DNA of 47,254 nt from Desulfococcus sp. 4484_241 (GCA_002085115.1 MZGQ01000001.1:1-47254); one strand, 5' to 3'. Shown: positions 1-8,944, numbered from the stretch's first letter. The notes: generated by a model not told the origin, from the letters alone. Made by a program: numbers and translations.

Positions 1-194
1 CGAAAGCAGAACCGGTTTATATCATCCGGAATCTCTATCTGCCCCGTGATATATTTTATAAGCTGAACGATCTCCTTTGTGGAATGCACGTAAGAAATAG
101 CATCGTCAAAATCGGTGCAATCAAAATGTTGCCTTATGCATGACAGCCTGCACGTGCCAAACAGCGATACTTTAATGTTTGTATCTCTATACAT
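1..194 (-). CDS. Partial protein with a GTCR motif, runs off the left edge
   Basis: Reading the minus strand from ATG at 194 gives 64 open codons to the window edge with no stop. The peptide starts MYRDTNIKVSLFGTCRLSC and later has a YVHSTKEIVQLIKYI stretch. A short beta-strand followed by G-[ST]-C-R is reminiscent of the WcbI-like or GSCFA-like hydrolase-fold proteins of polysaccharide loci, but this is recollection and weak. A purine-rich AGGAG lies about 13 bases upstream and GGATAGG closer in. The gene begins 32 bases after the FkbM stop, so it is probably the next gene of the same surface-polysaccharide operon. The real function is unknown; the rest lies outside the window. Confidence 0.55.
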   Translation of the reverse strand, partial: MYRDTNIKVSLFGTCRLSCIRQHFDCTDFDDAISYVHSTKEIVQLIKYITGQIEIPDDINRFCF

Positions 195-226
195 GTGCCT
201 ATCCTATGCTCCTGTGCGCTCCATTC

Positions 227-1036
227 TCATACCTGCAGATCCACCCCTGTTGCAAGGAAATTGGTCGTCCTGAACTGCTCAAGTATCTCGCTGTAGGTGT
301 CAACATGATGCATGTAACCGGACGGGGTTATGCGGTATATCTTCATTCCCCTGTCCTTGAAAAAATAAAAAAAGTCCTGGAAAAATGTCCTTGTGTCGAT
401 GTTACAGCCGCCAAACTCAAAACTTACCATCTTTATGGCGCCTTTGCCGAACATATTCAAGGAGCCTTTCTCAAGCACATCAAGTTCATGCCCTTCAACA
501 TCAAGCTTCAACAGATCTATGGCAACGATCCCGCGTGTCTCGCAGTAACTGTCAAGAGTGTCAATACGTACGGTCTCGCTTTGTGAAAAATCTATTCCCA
601 AATGATCCAGCCTGCGCTGCGTAAGGGAGGCAATTTCCGACCCAGGCTCGTTGTAGTACAGGGTAAACTCACCGGGCTTGCCACCAAGGCCGATATTGTT
701 CAGCACCACCCGCCCGTTTCCGGACGCCTTTTCAGCGAGAACGGCAAAGGCGCTCTTTGACGGCTCAAAACAGTGCACGGTATAATCACGGGTATTAAGA
801 CAGGAAACCACCATCTCCATGAACTGGCCCCTGTTTGCACCGACATCGAAAATACAGTAAGGAGCAGGGAACTGGCGCTCCAGAATCGACAGTACAGAAC
901 GTTCTCCGCTTGTTGCCACATCATCCCCAGAGCCTATTCCCATCAGCTCGGTTGCCTTGCGCACAGCGTATTCGCACATTGCCTGGCCACGGCGGTTCCC
1001 AAACAGGTATTTCATAACCTTTCCGGCCATCTGCAT
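227..1036 (-). CDS. FkbM family SAM-dependent methyltransferase
   Basis: 269 residues, a normal length for FkbM methyltransferases. The SAM-binding motif I is seen as FDVGANRGQF around residues 63-72, and the conserved acidic LLKLDVEGHELDVL segment follows in the second half, as expected for Methyltransf_21. Such enzymes O-methylate sugars or glycan ends and are common in LPS, O-antigen and capsule loci. The start at 1036 has a good GAGAAAGG box just upstream; later ATGs are possible. The gene lies downstream of an O-antigen ligase and three glycosyltransferases, so modification of an LPS or exopolysaccharide sugar is the likely role. The acceptor is unknown. Confidence 0.88.
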   Translation of the reverse strand: MQMAGKVMKYLFGNRRGQAMCEYAVRKATELMGIGSGDDVATSGERSVLSILERQFPAPYCIFDVGANRGQFMEMVVSCLNTRDYTVHCFEPSKSAFAVLAEKASGNGRVVLNNIGLGGKPGEFTLYYNEPGSEIASLTQRRLDHLGIDFSQSETVRIDTLDSYCETRGIVAIDLLKLDVEGHELDVLEKGSLNMFGKGAIKMVSFEFGGCNIDTRTFFQDFFYFFKDRGMKIYRITPSGYMHHVDTYSEILEQFRTTNFLATGVDLQV

Positions 1037-1110
1037 TCATCCTTTCTCACGCAATCCGGTTTTAAACTATTGACATATACCAGCAGACGGCAAAAAAATC
1101 CAAAACATTC

Positions 1111-2337
1111 TCAGACAGTAAAACCTTTTGTATTTAACCGCCATGCTATGGTCATCATGGAAAACAGCGAATAATAGAGCACCTCGATCCTGCTTGTAAA
1201 TGTCGGTTCAAACAGCCCTGCCGCAAGGAGCCCGGCAAAAGAGGTGACAGCAAAAACTCCCCATTTTCTGGCATCAGAAAAGCGATCAGGATTAAGAAGC
1301 GAAAACCCCATCTTAAAAAATGAAAAAACAATAGAAAGATAAAGTGCCAGGCCCACGAACCCGGTCCTGGCAGTAACACCTATCACCCAGTTGTGGGGAT
1401 CGGCTATGAAAAGCCGTTTATCAGGGCCAACCCTGTATTTTTTGGACTCGTCGGTAATTTTCCTGTCATAAGCATCGGTGTCAAGCTTCCGGTAGCTTTC
1501 CATTCCATAACCGATCCCTGTCAGGGGGTAGTCCTTTATCACCTCGGCCATGGTGGCGTAAATACGGAATCGAACATTCTTTATTAAATGCTTTGCCGAA
1601 AGCCTGTGCCGGACCGGCGTCAGAACCACCAACAAAACAAGCAAAACCAGTACACCGGCCATGGCGGACCGCCTCCTGCAAAGTGCCATAAAACCTGCAA
1701 TAAAAACAAACAGAGCAACTATGATGCCCCTGCTCTGGGTAAGGAAAACGGCAGCAAGGCAAACAGCAAATGCGATAAGGAAAAACACTCTGCCAGAGGC
1801 ACGCTTTGCGCCGGCAATCTCGAGGGTGGCAAGCATCGTTCCAAACATCGCTGTAATTCCAACAACATGAATGGCAGTTCCGAAAGCCCCAAGCCTCAAA
1901 CCGGTTGCAAACCTTTCTGTAAAATTGTGACCAAGGTGAAAGTAGTAGTAGTAAATGGCCCAGCATATGAAAGCAAAACAGGAAAAAAGCAAAAGCCTTG
2001 CCAGAAATTCCAGCCTTCGTGGTGTATTAAAACGGGTAACAACAATCATGTAAACCAGAACAAACCGAATAAAGTGCGCATAGATATCGTGGGCGGTATT
2101 TCCCCTGTCTATGGCAAACGGTGCGGTTATAACCGCCCATGCCAGAAAGAGCAAAAGCGCCCTGACAAGCGGCGTATCGACAAAAAGGGGCTGCTTTTTA
2201 AAGGCCCACAGCCCTAACGCAATTACAGCAGAAACATGGAAGGCCACCTGTTTTATGGCTGTTACATGCGGAAACGGATTCAAAAACAGGTAAATACTTA
2301 CAAATAAAACCACCAGTGAATCGAGGCGTACGGCCAT
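1111..2337 (-). CDS. O-antigen ligase / Wzy_C family membrane protein
   Basis: Polytopic membrane protein of about 408 residues, with roughly ten to twelve hydrophobic helices. The Wzy_C hallmark is visible: a large loop with TGIGYGMESY and then DPHNWVIGVTARTGFVGL, where His-Asn and the downstream Gly-x-x-Gly sit before the last helices. Members either ligate O-antigen to lipid A-core (WaaL) or polymerise O-units; I cannot separate the two from sequence alone, though a core-glycosyltransferase neighbourhood favours a ligase. I chose MAVRLDSLVV at 2337 because the 44 residues upstream are polar and atypical and a GAGGG box precedes it. ATG at 2394 is the main alternative. It lies 67 bases after the GT9 gene. 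Confidence 0.85.
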   Translation of the reverse strand: MAVRLDSLVVLFVSIYLFLNPFPHVTAIKQVAFHVSAVIALGLWAFKKQPLFVDTPLVRALLLFLAWAVITAPFAIDRGNTAHDIYAHFIRFVLVYMIVVTRFNTPRRLEFLARLLLFSCFAFICWAIYYYYFHLGHNFTERFATGLRLGAFGTAIHVVGITAMFGTMLATLEIAGAKRASGRVFFLIAFAVCLAAVFLTQSRGIIVALFVFIAGFMALCRRRSAMAGVLVLLVLLVVLTPVRHRLSAKHLIKNVRFRIYATMAEVIKDYPLTGIGYGMESYRKLDTDAYDRKITDESKKYRVGPDKRLFIADPHNWVIGVTARTGFVGLALYLSIVFSFFKMGFSLLNPDRFSDARKWGVFAVTSFAGLLAAGLFEPTFTSRIEVLYYSLFSMMTIAWRLNTKGFTV

Positions 2338-2404
2338 GCCCTCACGCGAAACGCATTTCCCCGGCTCTCCGTTCCTTGGCTGACTGCCACACATGTTCCG
2401 ATTC

Positions 2405-3487
2405 TCAGCTCCAGATTCCCAGTTGATATTTGACCGCGGAGAAAACATCATCCACCGGCAGTGTCTCAAGGCACCTGCTTATACCACTTCCATCGCATCC
2501 TTTCAAATTGCAAGGCATGCAGGGCCATCCCATGTCCACCACCCGGTGTTTCTCCCCTCTGGGCGCCCAGAAGGTGGAGGATGCCGGTCCAAAGATACAA
2601 ACCGTTGGCGTGTTGACAGCAGCGGCTATGTGAATCCCGGCGCTGTCACCGCCGACAAAAAGACAGCACCTTGCGATTACCGCCGACAGTGTCCCTATAC
2701 CGGTTCTGCCGGCAATATTGTAAACACCTTTACATCCTGCTGCCGCAGCTATCTTTCCGGCCCGTTTCGCCTCGCCGGGGCTGCCGGTTATAAGAACCCG
2801 AACATCATAACGGTCGACAATACGCCGTACAAGAGCGGCATACTTTTCATCCCCCCACTCCTTGTAGGACCAAAGGGAAAAGGGCTGAACCGCAACAAGG
2901 CGGGTGGCACCATCTGCTCCGACATCCTTTAAAAGTGTTTTTGCCTTCTGTTTTTCATCTTCCGGCACCATGATTTCAGGCTGCGAAGAACTCGCATCAA
3001 GCCCGAAAGCCCGGACAATACCAAGCAGGTATTCAGTCATGTGAATTCCAGGGTCAGGAGGAGGGAACCAGATGTCTGTAAATACCCTGTTACGCCAAAA
3101 TCTGCCATCAGAAGAATAGAAACCTATCCTCCGGCGCGCGCCTGAAATCAACGCAATAAATGCTCCACGGGTACCGGTCCGAAGGTCAAGTGCAATATCG
3201 GGCCTGAAGTTTCCAACCTGCCGCAATAAACGCAACTGGCTACGGCTTTCGGCAACAACCGGCTGCTTTTTGTCAGGAACAGCGACTACCCTGTCGGCCC
3301 ACCGGCAGCAACGTGCAAGCCCACCGGCCTTCTCCCTCACAACCAGCATTATCCTTGAATCGGGAAAGCCCTCCTTTACTGCCCGAACAACCGGAAAGGA
3401 CAGCACAACATCCCCTATATCACCCAGCTGGATGATCACGGCGCGCTCCACGTGATTCAACGGCTTTCCGCTACCCTTAACTATCAT
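2405..3487 (-). CDS. Glycosyltransferase family 9 (ADP-heptose:LPS heptosyltransferase-like)
   Basis: 360 residues with the two-Rossmann GT-B plan of GT9. The N-terminal IIQLGDIGDVVLSFP signature (residues about 17-31) is the classical LGDIG(D)xxL segment. In the C-terminal half, GGDSAGIHIAAAVNTP plus FGPASSTFWAP is the donor-binding block. These enzymes add heptose to the LPS inner core. The C-terminal CMPCNLKGCDG cysteine cluster is also usual in heptosyltransferases of this type. It sits in an LPS core operon between a GT2 gene (22 bases upstream) and the ligase. Whether it is WaaC-, WaaF- or WaaQ-like cannot be decided here, so no symbol is given. Confidence 0.88.
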   Translation of the reverse strand: MIVKGSGKPLNHVERAVIIQLGDIGDVVLSFPVVRAVKEGFPDSRIMLVVREKAGGLARCCRWADRVVAVPDKKQPVVAESRSQLRLLRQVGNFRPDIALDLRTGTRGAFIALISGARRRIGFYSSDGRFWRNRVFTDIWFPPPDPGIHMTEYLLGIVRAFGLDASSSQPEIMVPEDEKQKAKTLLKDVGADGATRLVAVQPFSLWSYKEWGDEKYAALVRRIVDRYDVRVLITGSPGEAKRAGKIAAAAGCKGVYNIAGRTGIGTLSAVIARCCLFVGGDSAGIHIAAAVNTPTVCIFGPASSTFWAPRGEKHRVVDMGWPCMPCNLKGCDGSGISRCLETLPVDDVFSAVKYQLGIWS

Positions 3488-3509
3488 ATCAAAAATCTGC
3501 CATAATATT

Positions 3510-4445
3510 TCACGAGATGCCTGGACGAAAAATATCCCCCAGGTTTTTCAGGTGCCAGTGCACAAGACCGGCATAAACCAGAAGCTTCGAGCGCACCGGC
3601 CTTGCCATCCCGAGGGTCAACACGGTTGCAGCCCCGTTTGCAAACAGATTGACAGCAAGCCTCGCCATAACCAGAAACGGGACAACACTGTAAATCCTGC
3701 CATACCACTTCTTGAAATAGATATACCTTGACTGGTAAAAAAGTATGCGTGACCTTAAGCTATGGCCTACACTCTGGCCCTGAAGGTGGTATATTCTTGC
3801 CGAAGGCACAAAAAAACTCTTCCAGCCGGCGAGCTTCATGGCAAGGGCCCAATCGGTCTCCTCGAAGAAAAAAAAGTAACGTTCATCCATCAATCCCACT
3901 TCATCCATTGCCTCTTTTCTGACCATGAGACATGCCCCTATGCCGGAATCTATCTCTGCCGGCTCTGTCCCTGAGAGATGCTTGGGTTTGTAACGCCGGG
4001 GAAAAAAAACACGAAGAACAGATTCATTTGCAACAAGTGAGAGCAGGCCGGGGAAACTGGCAAACGAATTCTGCAGCGACCCATCCCCGTTAAGGAGCTG
4101 GCCACAAGCCATGCCGGCGGCTGGTGTTTCCTCCATGAACCGGTAGAGGCTCTCCACCGCTCCATTTGTCAAAACGGCATCTGAATTCAGCAGCAGCGCA
4201 TACCTGCCGCTGATCCGTTCAAGCGCTCTGTTGTTGGCCCTGGCAAAACCAAGGTTTTCCCTGTTTTCAATTACTGTCACTTCGGGAAACGCATCACGCA
4301 CAGCCGCAACGCTGCCATCTCCAGACCCGTTGTCCACAACCCATATCTCGAACTCGACATTCCTGACGGTATCGTAAATCGAGGATATGCATTGAAGCAG
4401 CAGATCCCTTGTATTCCAGTTCACTATAACAACGGAAACATCCAA
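3510..4445 (-). CDS. Glycosyltransferase family 2, rhamnosyltransferase-like
   Basis: 311 residues. A GT-A fold is shown by VSVVIVNWNTRDLL at the N terminus, the WVVDNGSGDGS nucleotide-binding segment, the LLNSDAVL region in place of the DxD motif, and FFFFEETDWALAMKLAGWK near residue 190, typical of WbbL-like rhamnosyltransferases. A C-terminal hydrophobic segment suggests membrane association. The start codon is TTG at 4445, with AAGGGA ten bases upstream; no in-frame ATG fits. The role is probably transfer of a deoxysugar to a growing LPS core or O-unit on the cytoplasmic face. It is part of the minus-strand LPS operon. Confidence 0.85.
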   Translation of the reverse strand: MDVSVVIVNWNTRDLLLQCISSIYDTVRNVEFEIWVVDNGSGDGSVAAVRDAFPEVTVIENRENLGFARANNRALERISGRYALLLNSDAVLTNGAVESLYRFMEETPAAGMACGQLLNGDGSLQNSFASFPGLLSLVANESVLRVFFPRRYKPKHLSGTEPAEIDSGIGACLMVRKEAMDEVGLMDERYFFFFEETDWALAMKLAGWKSFFVPSARIYHLQGQSVGHSLRSRILFYQSRYIYFKKWYGRIYSVVPFLVMARLAVNLFANGAATVLTLGMARPVRSKLLVYAGLVHWHLKNLGDIFRPGIS

Positions 4446-4524
4446 TTATGCTCTATCCCTTACAAAAAAAGCCGCAGGCAAAAACCATCGCAACCGGGTA
4501 TCCTGACGTTCCACAAAACTTGTT

Positions 4525-5283
4525 TCAAGAAACGTCCCGCCCCAGTTCCCAGCACTTTGCATGCCGCAAAAATACGTAAAATGCAGAATTCATCGCTATT
4601 ACAAGACCGGGGATTCCATCGAGCAAACCCAGTTTCCAGATGTAACATTCAAAAAATTTACCTGCCGCGTGCGCCACCCCGGCAAATACGAACCAGCCCG
4701 ATCGTGCTCCGCGAGCGGCGGCCTCTGTATCGGAAAAACGGTTGATCGTGCCCACCTGGTCTGCAATATTTCTATAAACGTAATGAAGCATATGATTGGA
4801 AAGGGGAACAACCCGGCCGTCCACCTCGAGCCGTTCATGCAACCCATTGCCAAGCCACCTGCCCTTTCCATGCCTCACAAGCCGAACCTTCCTGTCCGGA
4901 TACCACCCACCATGACGGATCCACCGCCCAAGGTACCTTGAAAGCCTGGGCATGGAAAAGCCACCGACATCCTCATCCGCATTGCTTACCGCGTCAACAA
5001 TTTCACCAGCAAGCCGGTCCGGGACCTCTTCATCGGCATCCATGCTAAGGATCCATCCGGTGTTAAGCTGCTCCATTGCAAACTGTTTCTGTGCCGCATA
5101 CCCTGCCCACTCCCTTTCCACGACTCTGGCCCCGTGTTCAAGGCATACGTCACGGGTAGAGTCCGTGCTGCCGGAATCAACCACCACAACATCATCGGCA
5201 AAAGAAACACTGGAAAGCAGCCGCCCTATGCGGTCAGCCTCGTTTTTGGCTATAATGGCAACGCCTATAGTGGGCCTGCTCAT
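4525..5283 (-). CDS. Glycosyltransferase family 2, WaaE/KdtX-like LPS core transferase
   Basis: About 252 residues. The N terminus TIGVAIIAKNEADRI, the VVVDSGSTDSTRDVC segment, LSMDADEEVPD (DxD at the metal site) and the WIRHGGWYPDRKVRL block are together characteristic of the WaaE/KdtX group that adds glucose to inner-core heptose. I chose ATG at 5283 because AGGGA lies five bases before it; a TTG start at 5307 would add eight residues. It is separated from the next gene (4445) by 79 bases. The C-terminal hydrophobic region near residues 215-240 may contact the membrane. Substrate identity is inferred from family only. Confidence 0.85.
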   Translation of the reverse strand: MSRPTIGVAIIAKNEADRIGRLLSSVSFADDVVVVDSGSTDSTRDVCLEHGARVVEREWAGYAAQKQFAMEQLNTGWILSMDADEEVPDRLAGEIVDAVSNADEDVGGFSMPRLSRYLGRWIRHGGWYPDRKVRLVRHGKGRWLGNGLHERLEVDGRVVPLSNHMLHYVYRNIADQVGTINRFSDTEAAARGARSGWFVFAGVAHAAGKFFECYIWKLGLLDGIPGLVIAMNSAFYVFLRHAKCWELGRDVS

Positions 5284-5377
5284 AAGATCCCTGATGTCAA
5301 TTTTCAAAAACAGCCGGTACCAGCCATATAAAAACCCGTAAGTAACGACTTACACGCGCAAAATATAGAAAACCCCT

Positions 5378-5572
5378 TTACGTGTCAACATGGGACAAGG
5401 CTCTAACACCCAAGATTGTTTTTTTAAAAAGCCTCGCCATAAGTTCATCCGGGACAGGCCCGACATCGCCAAGGGCGTCAAAAACAGATCAAACCTGATT
5501 TGCGCCAACCAGGTATCTTGTGGAAAAGTGCAAACCAGCCCCATATATATGCCGGGCATTAAAAATCTTCAT
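5378..5572 (-). CDS. Small ORF of 64 codons with an in-frame TGA at codon 28
   Basis: ATG at 5572 overlaps the lpxK stop as TAATG, which suggests translational coupling and a real start. The frame reads MKIFNARHIYGAGLHF..., meets TGA at 5491-5489 after GANQV, and then continues in the same frame for 36 protein-like codons (SVFDALGDVGPVPDELM and onward) to TAA at 5380-5378. I do not recognise the family. Three readings are possible: the TGA is a mutated Trp codon (TGG to TGA), it is a sequencing error, or it is selenocysteine, since another gene in this window seems to use UGA that way. Here, however, no convincing SECIS is visible: a CGCC-CTT-GGCG and a CGGG-CCTGT-CCCG hairpin follow, but neither has the GGU-type loop. 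Confidence 0.4.
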
Positions 5573-6318
5573 TAAACATTCGGGCCATGGGATCTGTCTG
5601 CAATACCTGCGACCACGAACTGTTCAAAAACCTGAGCCTGCTCTTTGTCAAAAACCATTTTGACGTCAATAACGGCAAGGTCAAGATCAAACTCAAAACG
5701 TCCGGCAATCTTTACGTAATCCTTCATGCTGGTTGCTATGATATCGGCTTTGGCTGCGAGCGCTTTCCTTGATATGGCAACAATATCCTTCCGGCTGTAA
5801 CCGTGATGATCCCGGAAAAAGAGAAACCCTACAGGTTTTGCTCCGAGACGTACAATACTCTTTGCAAACTCCATGTTTCTGGCAATGCCTGAAAAAAGAA
5901 AGACTTTTCTTCCACCTATGGAAGGAATCTTTTCACCAGGGTCACATGCCTGTTCCTGCCGGCTGCCTGCCCTTACCCACTCCCTGACCACCGGCATATG
6001 AAGCGTCCTGAATACAGGCTTTTCCCCGAAACAGTCATACATCTTTCCAGCCTCGGGCTCCATGCCACCCATGGAATCGGCCCTGGTAAAAACCAGAGCA
6101 TCAGCAAAGGCCAGGGAGGACACAGGCTCCCTGAGAGGGCCTGCCGGCAGCAGGAACCCGTTGCCCAAGGGTTGGGAACTGTCCAACAATACGATATCAA
6201 GATCCCTTGCAAGCTGAAAATGCTGGAATCCGTCATCCAGGACAACCACGTCAGGAGAAAGTTCCTCTATGGCCTGCATCGCCGCACGGTACCTGTTCTT
6301 TCCGACAACCACAGGCAC
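5572..6318 (-). pseudogene. lpxK: lpxK, C-terminal two thirds (tetraacyldisaccharide 4'-kinase), frame-broken
   Basis: LpxK phosphorylates the 4' position of the lipid A precursor at the inner membrane. This frame carries the middle and C-terminal half: PVVVGKNRYRAA, PDVVVLDDGFQH (the conserved DDGxQH), LPLG-type LGNGFLLPAGPLREP, and FRDHHGYSRKDI near the end. The N-terminal part with the P-loop lies in another frame, in the waaA ORF. Comparing with E. coli LpxK, about 50 codons between GKTPMTIH and VPVVVG are absent and the frame shifts at about 6316. As written the enzyme would be inactive. LpxK is normally essential, so a sequence or assembly error is as likely as true decay. The ORF start at 6318 is only the frame opening. 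Confidence 0.75.
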
Positions 6319-7829
6319 TCCTTGTGTATGGTCATGGGGGTTTTGCCTGTTCCCCCGGTGGTTATATTACCAACGGAGATCACAGGGCACGGCAGCTTCC
6401 TGGCAGTGGCAAATCCACGTACGTAAAGTTGCCTTCGCAGCCATGCCGCGGCCTTGTATGGTATGGAAAAAGGCGCCATGAGTATACGCAATCTTGAAGC
6501 TATCCCGCTGGTATTCCGGGAGAAAAAAGCATCAGAACGTTTCACGGTCCCTGCCAGGACCGTTATGACCCTGTCAAGCGCACCACTGTTTTCAGACACA
6601 ACACGCAAGGCGGCCTCGCCCATGCGGGTAGAAATTTCATCCTTTTCAAGCAGTTCGATCATGGCTTTCGAAAGTTCCGGCGCATCCTTGACCATCCTTG
6701 CGCCGCCACTATCAAGCAGCATTTCTGAAACATCACGAAAATCCTCCATGTGAGGCCCGAAAAGAACCGGCAAGCCGCAGGCCGCAGGCTCAATCGGATT
6801 ATGGCCTCTGTACTCCATAAGCGACCCGCCGATAAAGGCAAGGTCGGCAACGGCATATACTGTTTTAAGAAGCCCTATCCTGTCTATTACGATAACATCA
6901 AAAGGCGGCTCTGCTCCTTTTTCGAGCTCTGCAAGTGTCACTGCCCTTGCTCCGGCACTGCCAAACACCTTTGCAACCACTCCCGCACGCCCGGGATCAC
7001 GCGGCGCAACAACAAGCACAGCTTCAGGCACCGATCTCCCGACTGCAAAAAAGGCTCTGGCAATAATCTCTTCCTCTCCGGGATGAGTGCTCCCGGCCAC
7101 CACGACCGGAACATCTGCAGCGATTCCCAGGCTCCTCCTGAAATTTGCCTTTTTCTCTTTTGAAATATGAGGGGACGCATGGTCAAACTTTATATTCCCC
7201 GTTACTTTCACCATTTGGGGCGGCAAACCAAGAGCAGCAAACCTTCGTGCATCCTCCCCGGTTTGTGCGCATACACAGGAAAATGCACGAAGGGCCGGCC
7301 CCATGAGCCATGAAAACCGCCTGTAACCTTCAAATGTCCTGTCAGATAACCTTGCGTTTACAAGTACGGCAGGTATGCCTCTCTTTTTCAGGGCAGCCAT
7401 AAAATTCGGCCAGATATCGGATTCCACGATCACCACCATGCCTGGATCGGTGCGTTTTAAGGCCCGGTTTACAGAAAAGGGAAGATCGTAACAGAAATAG
7501 AATATTCCGTCCGCCACATCTTTTAAATGATCGCATGCAAGGGTAAATCCTGTCCTGGTCGTCGCAGAAAACAAAAGGGGACGATTCGGGAAACTGTTCC
7601 TCAGCCGTTCCACCAGAGGAACGGCTGAAAGCACCTCCCCAACCGAAAGCGCGTGTATCCAGATCGGGCGGTCTTCATAAAGCGCCCTTTTCCTGCCAAA
7701 AAACTCCTGGAACCCCAGCCTTGCCAGAAGTGTTCCCTTGCGCTTCTGTGAAAAAGGCGCAGAAACAGCCATAAAAGGGAAAACAGTCACAAACAAAAGA
7801 TGCAGCAGAAAGTTATACAGAAACCTCAT
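6267..7829 (-). CDS. waaA: waaA (Kdo transferase) fused in frame to the LpxK N terminus
   Basis: Residues 1-440 or so are a complete Kdo transferase (GT30): MRFLYNFLLHLL membrane anchor, WIHALSVGEV, SATTRTGFTLA, VESDIWPN, NARLSDRTF, GNIKFD, FIGGSLMEYRGHNPIEPA and a C-terminal ALDRVI helix. It transfers Kdo to lipid IVA. Without any stop, the frame then continues into a full LpxK N terminus, MAPFSIPYKAAAWLRRQL through the P-loop ISVGNITTGGTGKTP, and ends in out-of-frame residues after MTIH. So the gene was either a WaaA-LpxK fusion, coupling two adjacent lipid A steps, or a deletion joined two genes. ATG at 7829 is chosen for GGAG eight bases upstream; it follows lptG by 29 bases. Confidence 0.85.
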   Translation of the reverse strand: MRFLYNFLLHLLFVTVFPFMAVSAPFSQKRKGTLLARLGFQEFFGRKRALYEDRPIWIHALSVGEVLSAVPLVERLRNSFPNRPLLFSATTRTGFTLACDHLKDVADGIFYFCYDLPFSVNRALKRTDPGMVVIVESDIWPNFMAALKKRGIPAVLVNARLSDRTFEGYRRFSWLMGPALRAFSCVCAQTGEDARRFAALGLPPQMVKVTGNIKFDHASPHISKEKKANFRRSLGIAADVPVVVAGSTHPGEEEIIARAFFAVGRSVPEAVLVVAPRDPGRAGVVAKVFGSAGARAVTLAELEKGAEPPFDVIVIDRIGLLKTVYAVADLAFIGGSLMEYRGHNPIEPAACGLPVLFGPHMEDFRDVSEMLLDSGGARMVKDAPELSKAMIELLEKDEISTRMGEAALRVVSENSGALDRVITVLAGTVKRSDAFFSRNTSGIASRLRILMAPFSIPYKAAAWLRRQLYVRGFATARKLPCPVISVGNITTGGTGKTPMTIHKECLWLSERTGTVRRCRP

Positions 7830-7858
7830 GCGAAGTTCTCCATTACATCTTTTCTTTC

Positions 7859-8944
7859 TCAATTGCGGGCGCTTGCAAAAAAGGCACAAGTAAGGCAGGC
7901 CAGAATAATGTTAGCTGCCCATGCAGCAATAAACGGGGGCATAACCCCTCTGTATCCCAGGGAGATGCAAAAACTGTTCACCGTCCAGTAAACAAACGAA
8001 AGCCCCATGCCATAAGCAATATTTGCGGTAACTCCGCCTCCGCCCCTTATCCTTCCTGTTCCACCAATGCATGCTCCAAGCATCACCATCAACAGGCATA
8101 GAAACGGATAGGCAAACTTGGCATAAAGATCCACCCGGTAGTTATCGGCCGGGTCACCTTCCGCCTCTATCTCCCTTATCGTGTCCATAAGCTCAGCCAG
8201 CCCCATCTCTGCAGCGCTTTTACCTGCCATGAGAAGATCACCCGGGGCAAGGTCTATGGAAAGGGACATAGATTTTTTAAAAACAGTGGAAACAAGATTG
8301 CCCGCATTGTCAAACCGCTGGTCCATAACATTACGCAACGTCCACTGGCCACCCGAATAAAGCCCCATTGCGGCATCGATACGCCTGCCAACCCTGAAAC
8401 CATCAGTCATGTAGTTTATTGTCAGGTCGTACGCTTTCATCTCCATGGGCCGGTATCGCCTGACATGAAGTATCAGTCTCCCGTCCTTCAGCCAAACATC
8501 ATCTCTTTTATCCACGCTTGATATCTTCTGCCGCACCTGCTGAAGCCAGATAAAATTTGCCCTGCTCGTTGCTTCAGGCACAACGCCTTCCGAAAAAAGG
8601 AACAGGATGACACAAAGGCCTGCTCCGGTGACGGCTGCCGGCCTGAACAGTTCGAATCGCCCTATGCCGCTGCTTCTCAGGGCGATAATCTCGTTTCGCC
8701 TGTTCATAAGGGTAAAAGTCACAAGTGACGACAGCAAGACGGCAAGGGGCGTTGTCTGGACCACTATAAACGGAATTCGAAAAAAAAGAAAAACAGCCAT
8801 GCGTGATACCGGTACACCAGCCTCCATGAAATTATCGATCTTTTCAAAAAAATCGATAGCCACATAGAGAATGATCACCACAGCCATGACTATGGCAAAG
8901 CTTTTTAAAATTTCCTTTGTTATATATCTGAACAGTATGGGCAT
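7859..8944 (-). CDS. lptG: LptG, LPS export ABC transporter permease
   Basis: 361 residues, YjgP/YjgQ family. Six transmembrane helices are arranged three plus three around a periplasmic beta-jellyroll domain (about residues 120-265). The N terminus MPILFRYITKEILKSF, the coupling-helix region MNRRNEIIALRSSGIG and the C-terminal AKFAYPFLCLLMVMLG are typical of LptG. With LptF and the ATPase LptB it extracts LPS from the inner membrane into the LptC/A/D bridge. AAGGG precedes the start. It lies downstream of lptF (gap 91 bases) and upstream of waaA, so export and core synthesis are probably cotranscribed. Confidence 0.92.
   Translation of the reverse strand: MPILFRYITKEILKSFAIVMAVVIILYVAIDFFEKIDNFMEAGVPVSRMAVFLFFRIPFIVVQTTPLAVLLSSLVTFTLMNRRNEIIALRSSGIGRFELFRPAAVTGAGLCVILFLFSEGVVPEATSRANFIWLQQVRQKISSVDKRDDVWLKDGRLILHVRRYRPMEMKAYDLTINYMTDGFRVGRRIDAAMGLYSGGQWTLRNVMDQRFDNAGNLVSTVFKKSMSLSIDLAPGDLLMAGKSAAEMGLAELMDTIREIEAEGDPADNYRVDLYAKFAYPFLCLLMVMLGACIGGTGRIRGGGGVTANIAYGMGLSFVYWTVNSFCISLGYRGVMPPFIAAWAANIILACLTCAFFASARN

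Noticed and set aside
1588-2217. Long plus-strand ORF of 209 codons opposite the O-antigen ligase
   Set aside because: It is the antisense shadow of a membrane protein gene; Lys/Asn/Pro-rich composition and no motif.
5350-5559. 69-residue ORF in the region after lpxK
   Set aside because: It is off-frame to the TAATG-coupled ORF, starts without a ribosome site and has an unlikely composition.
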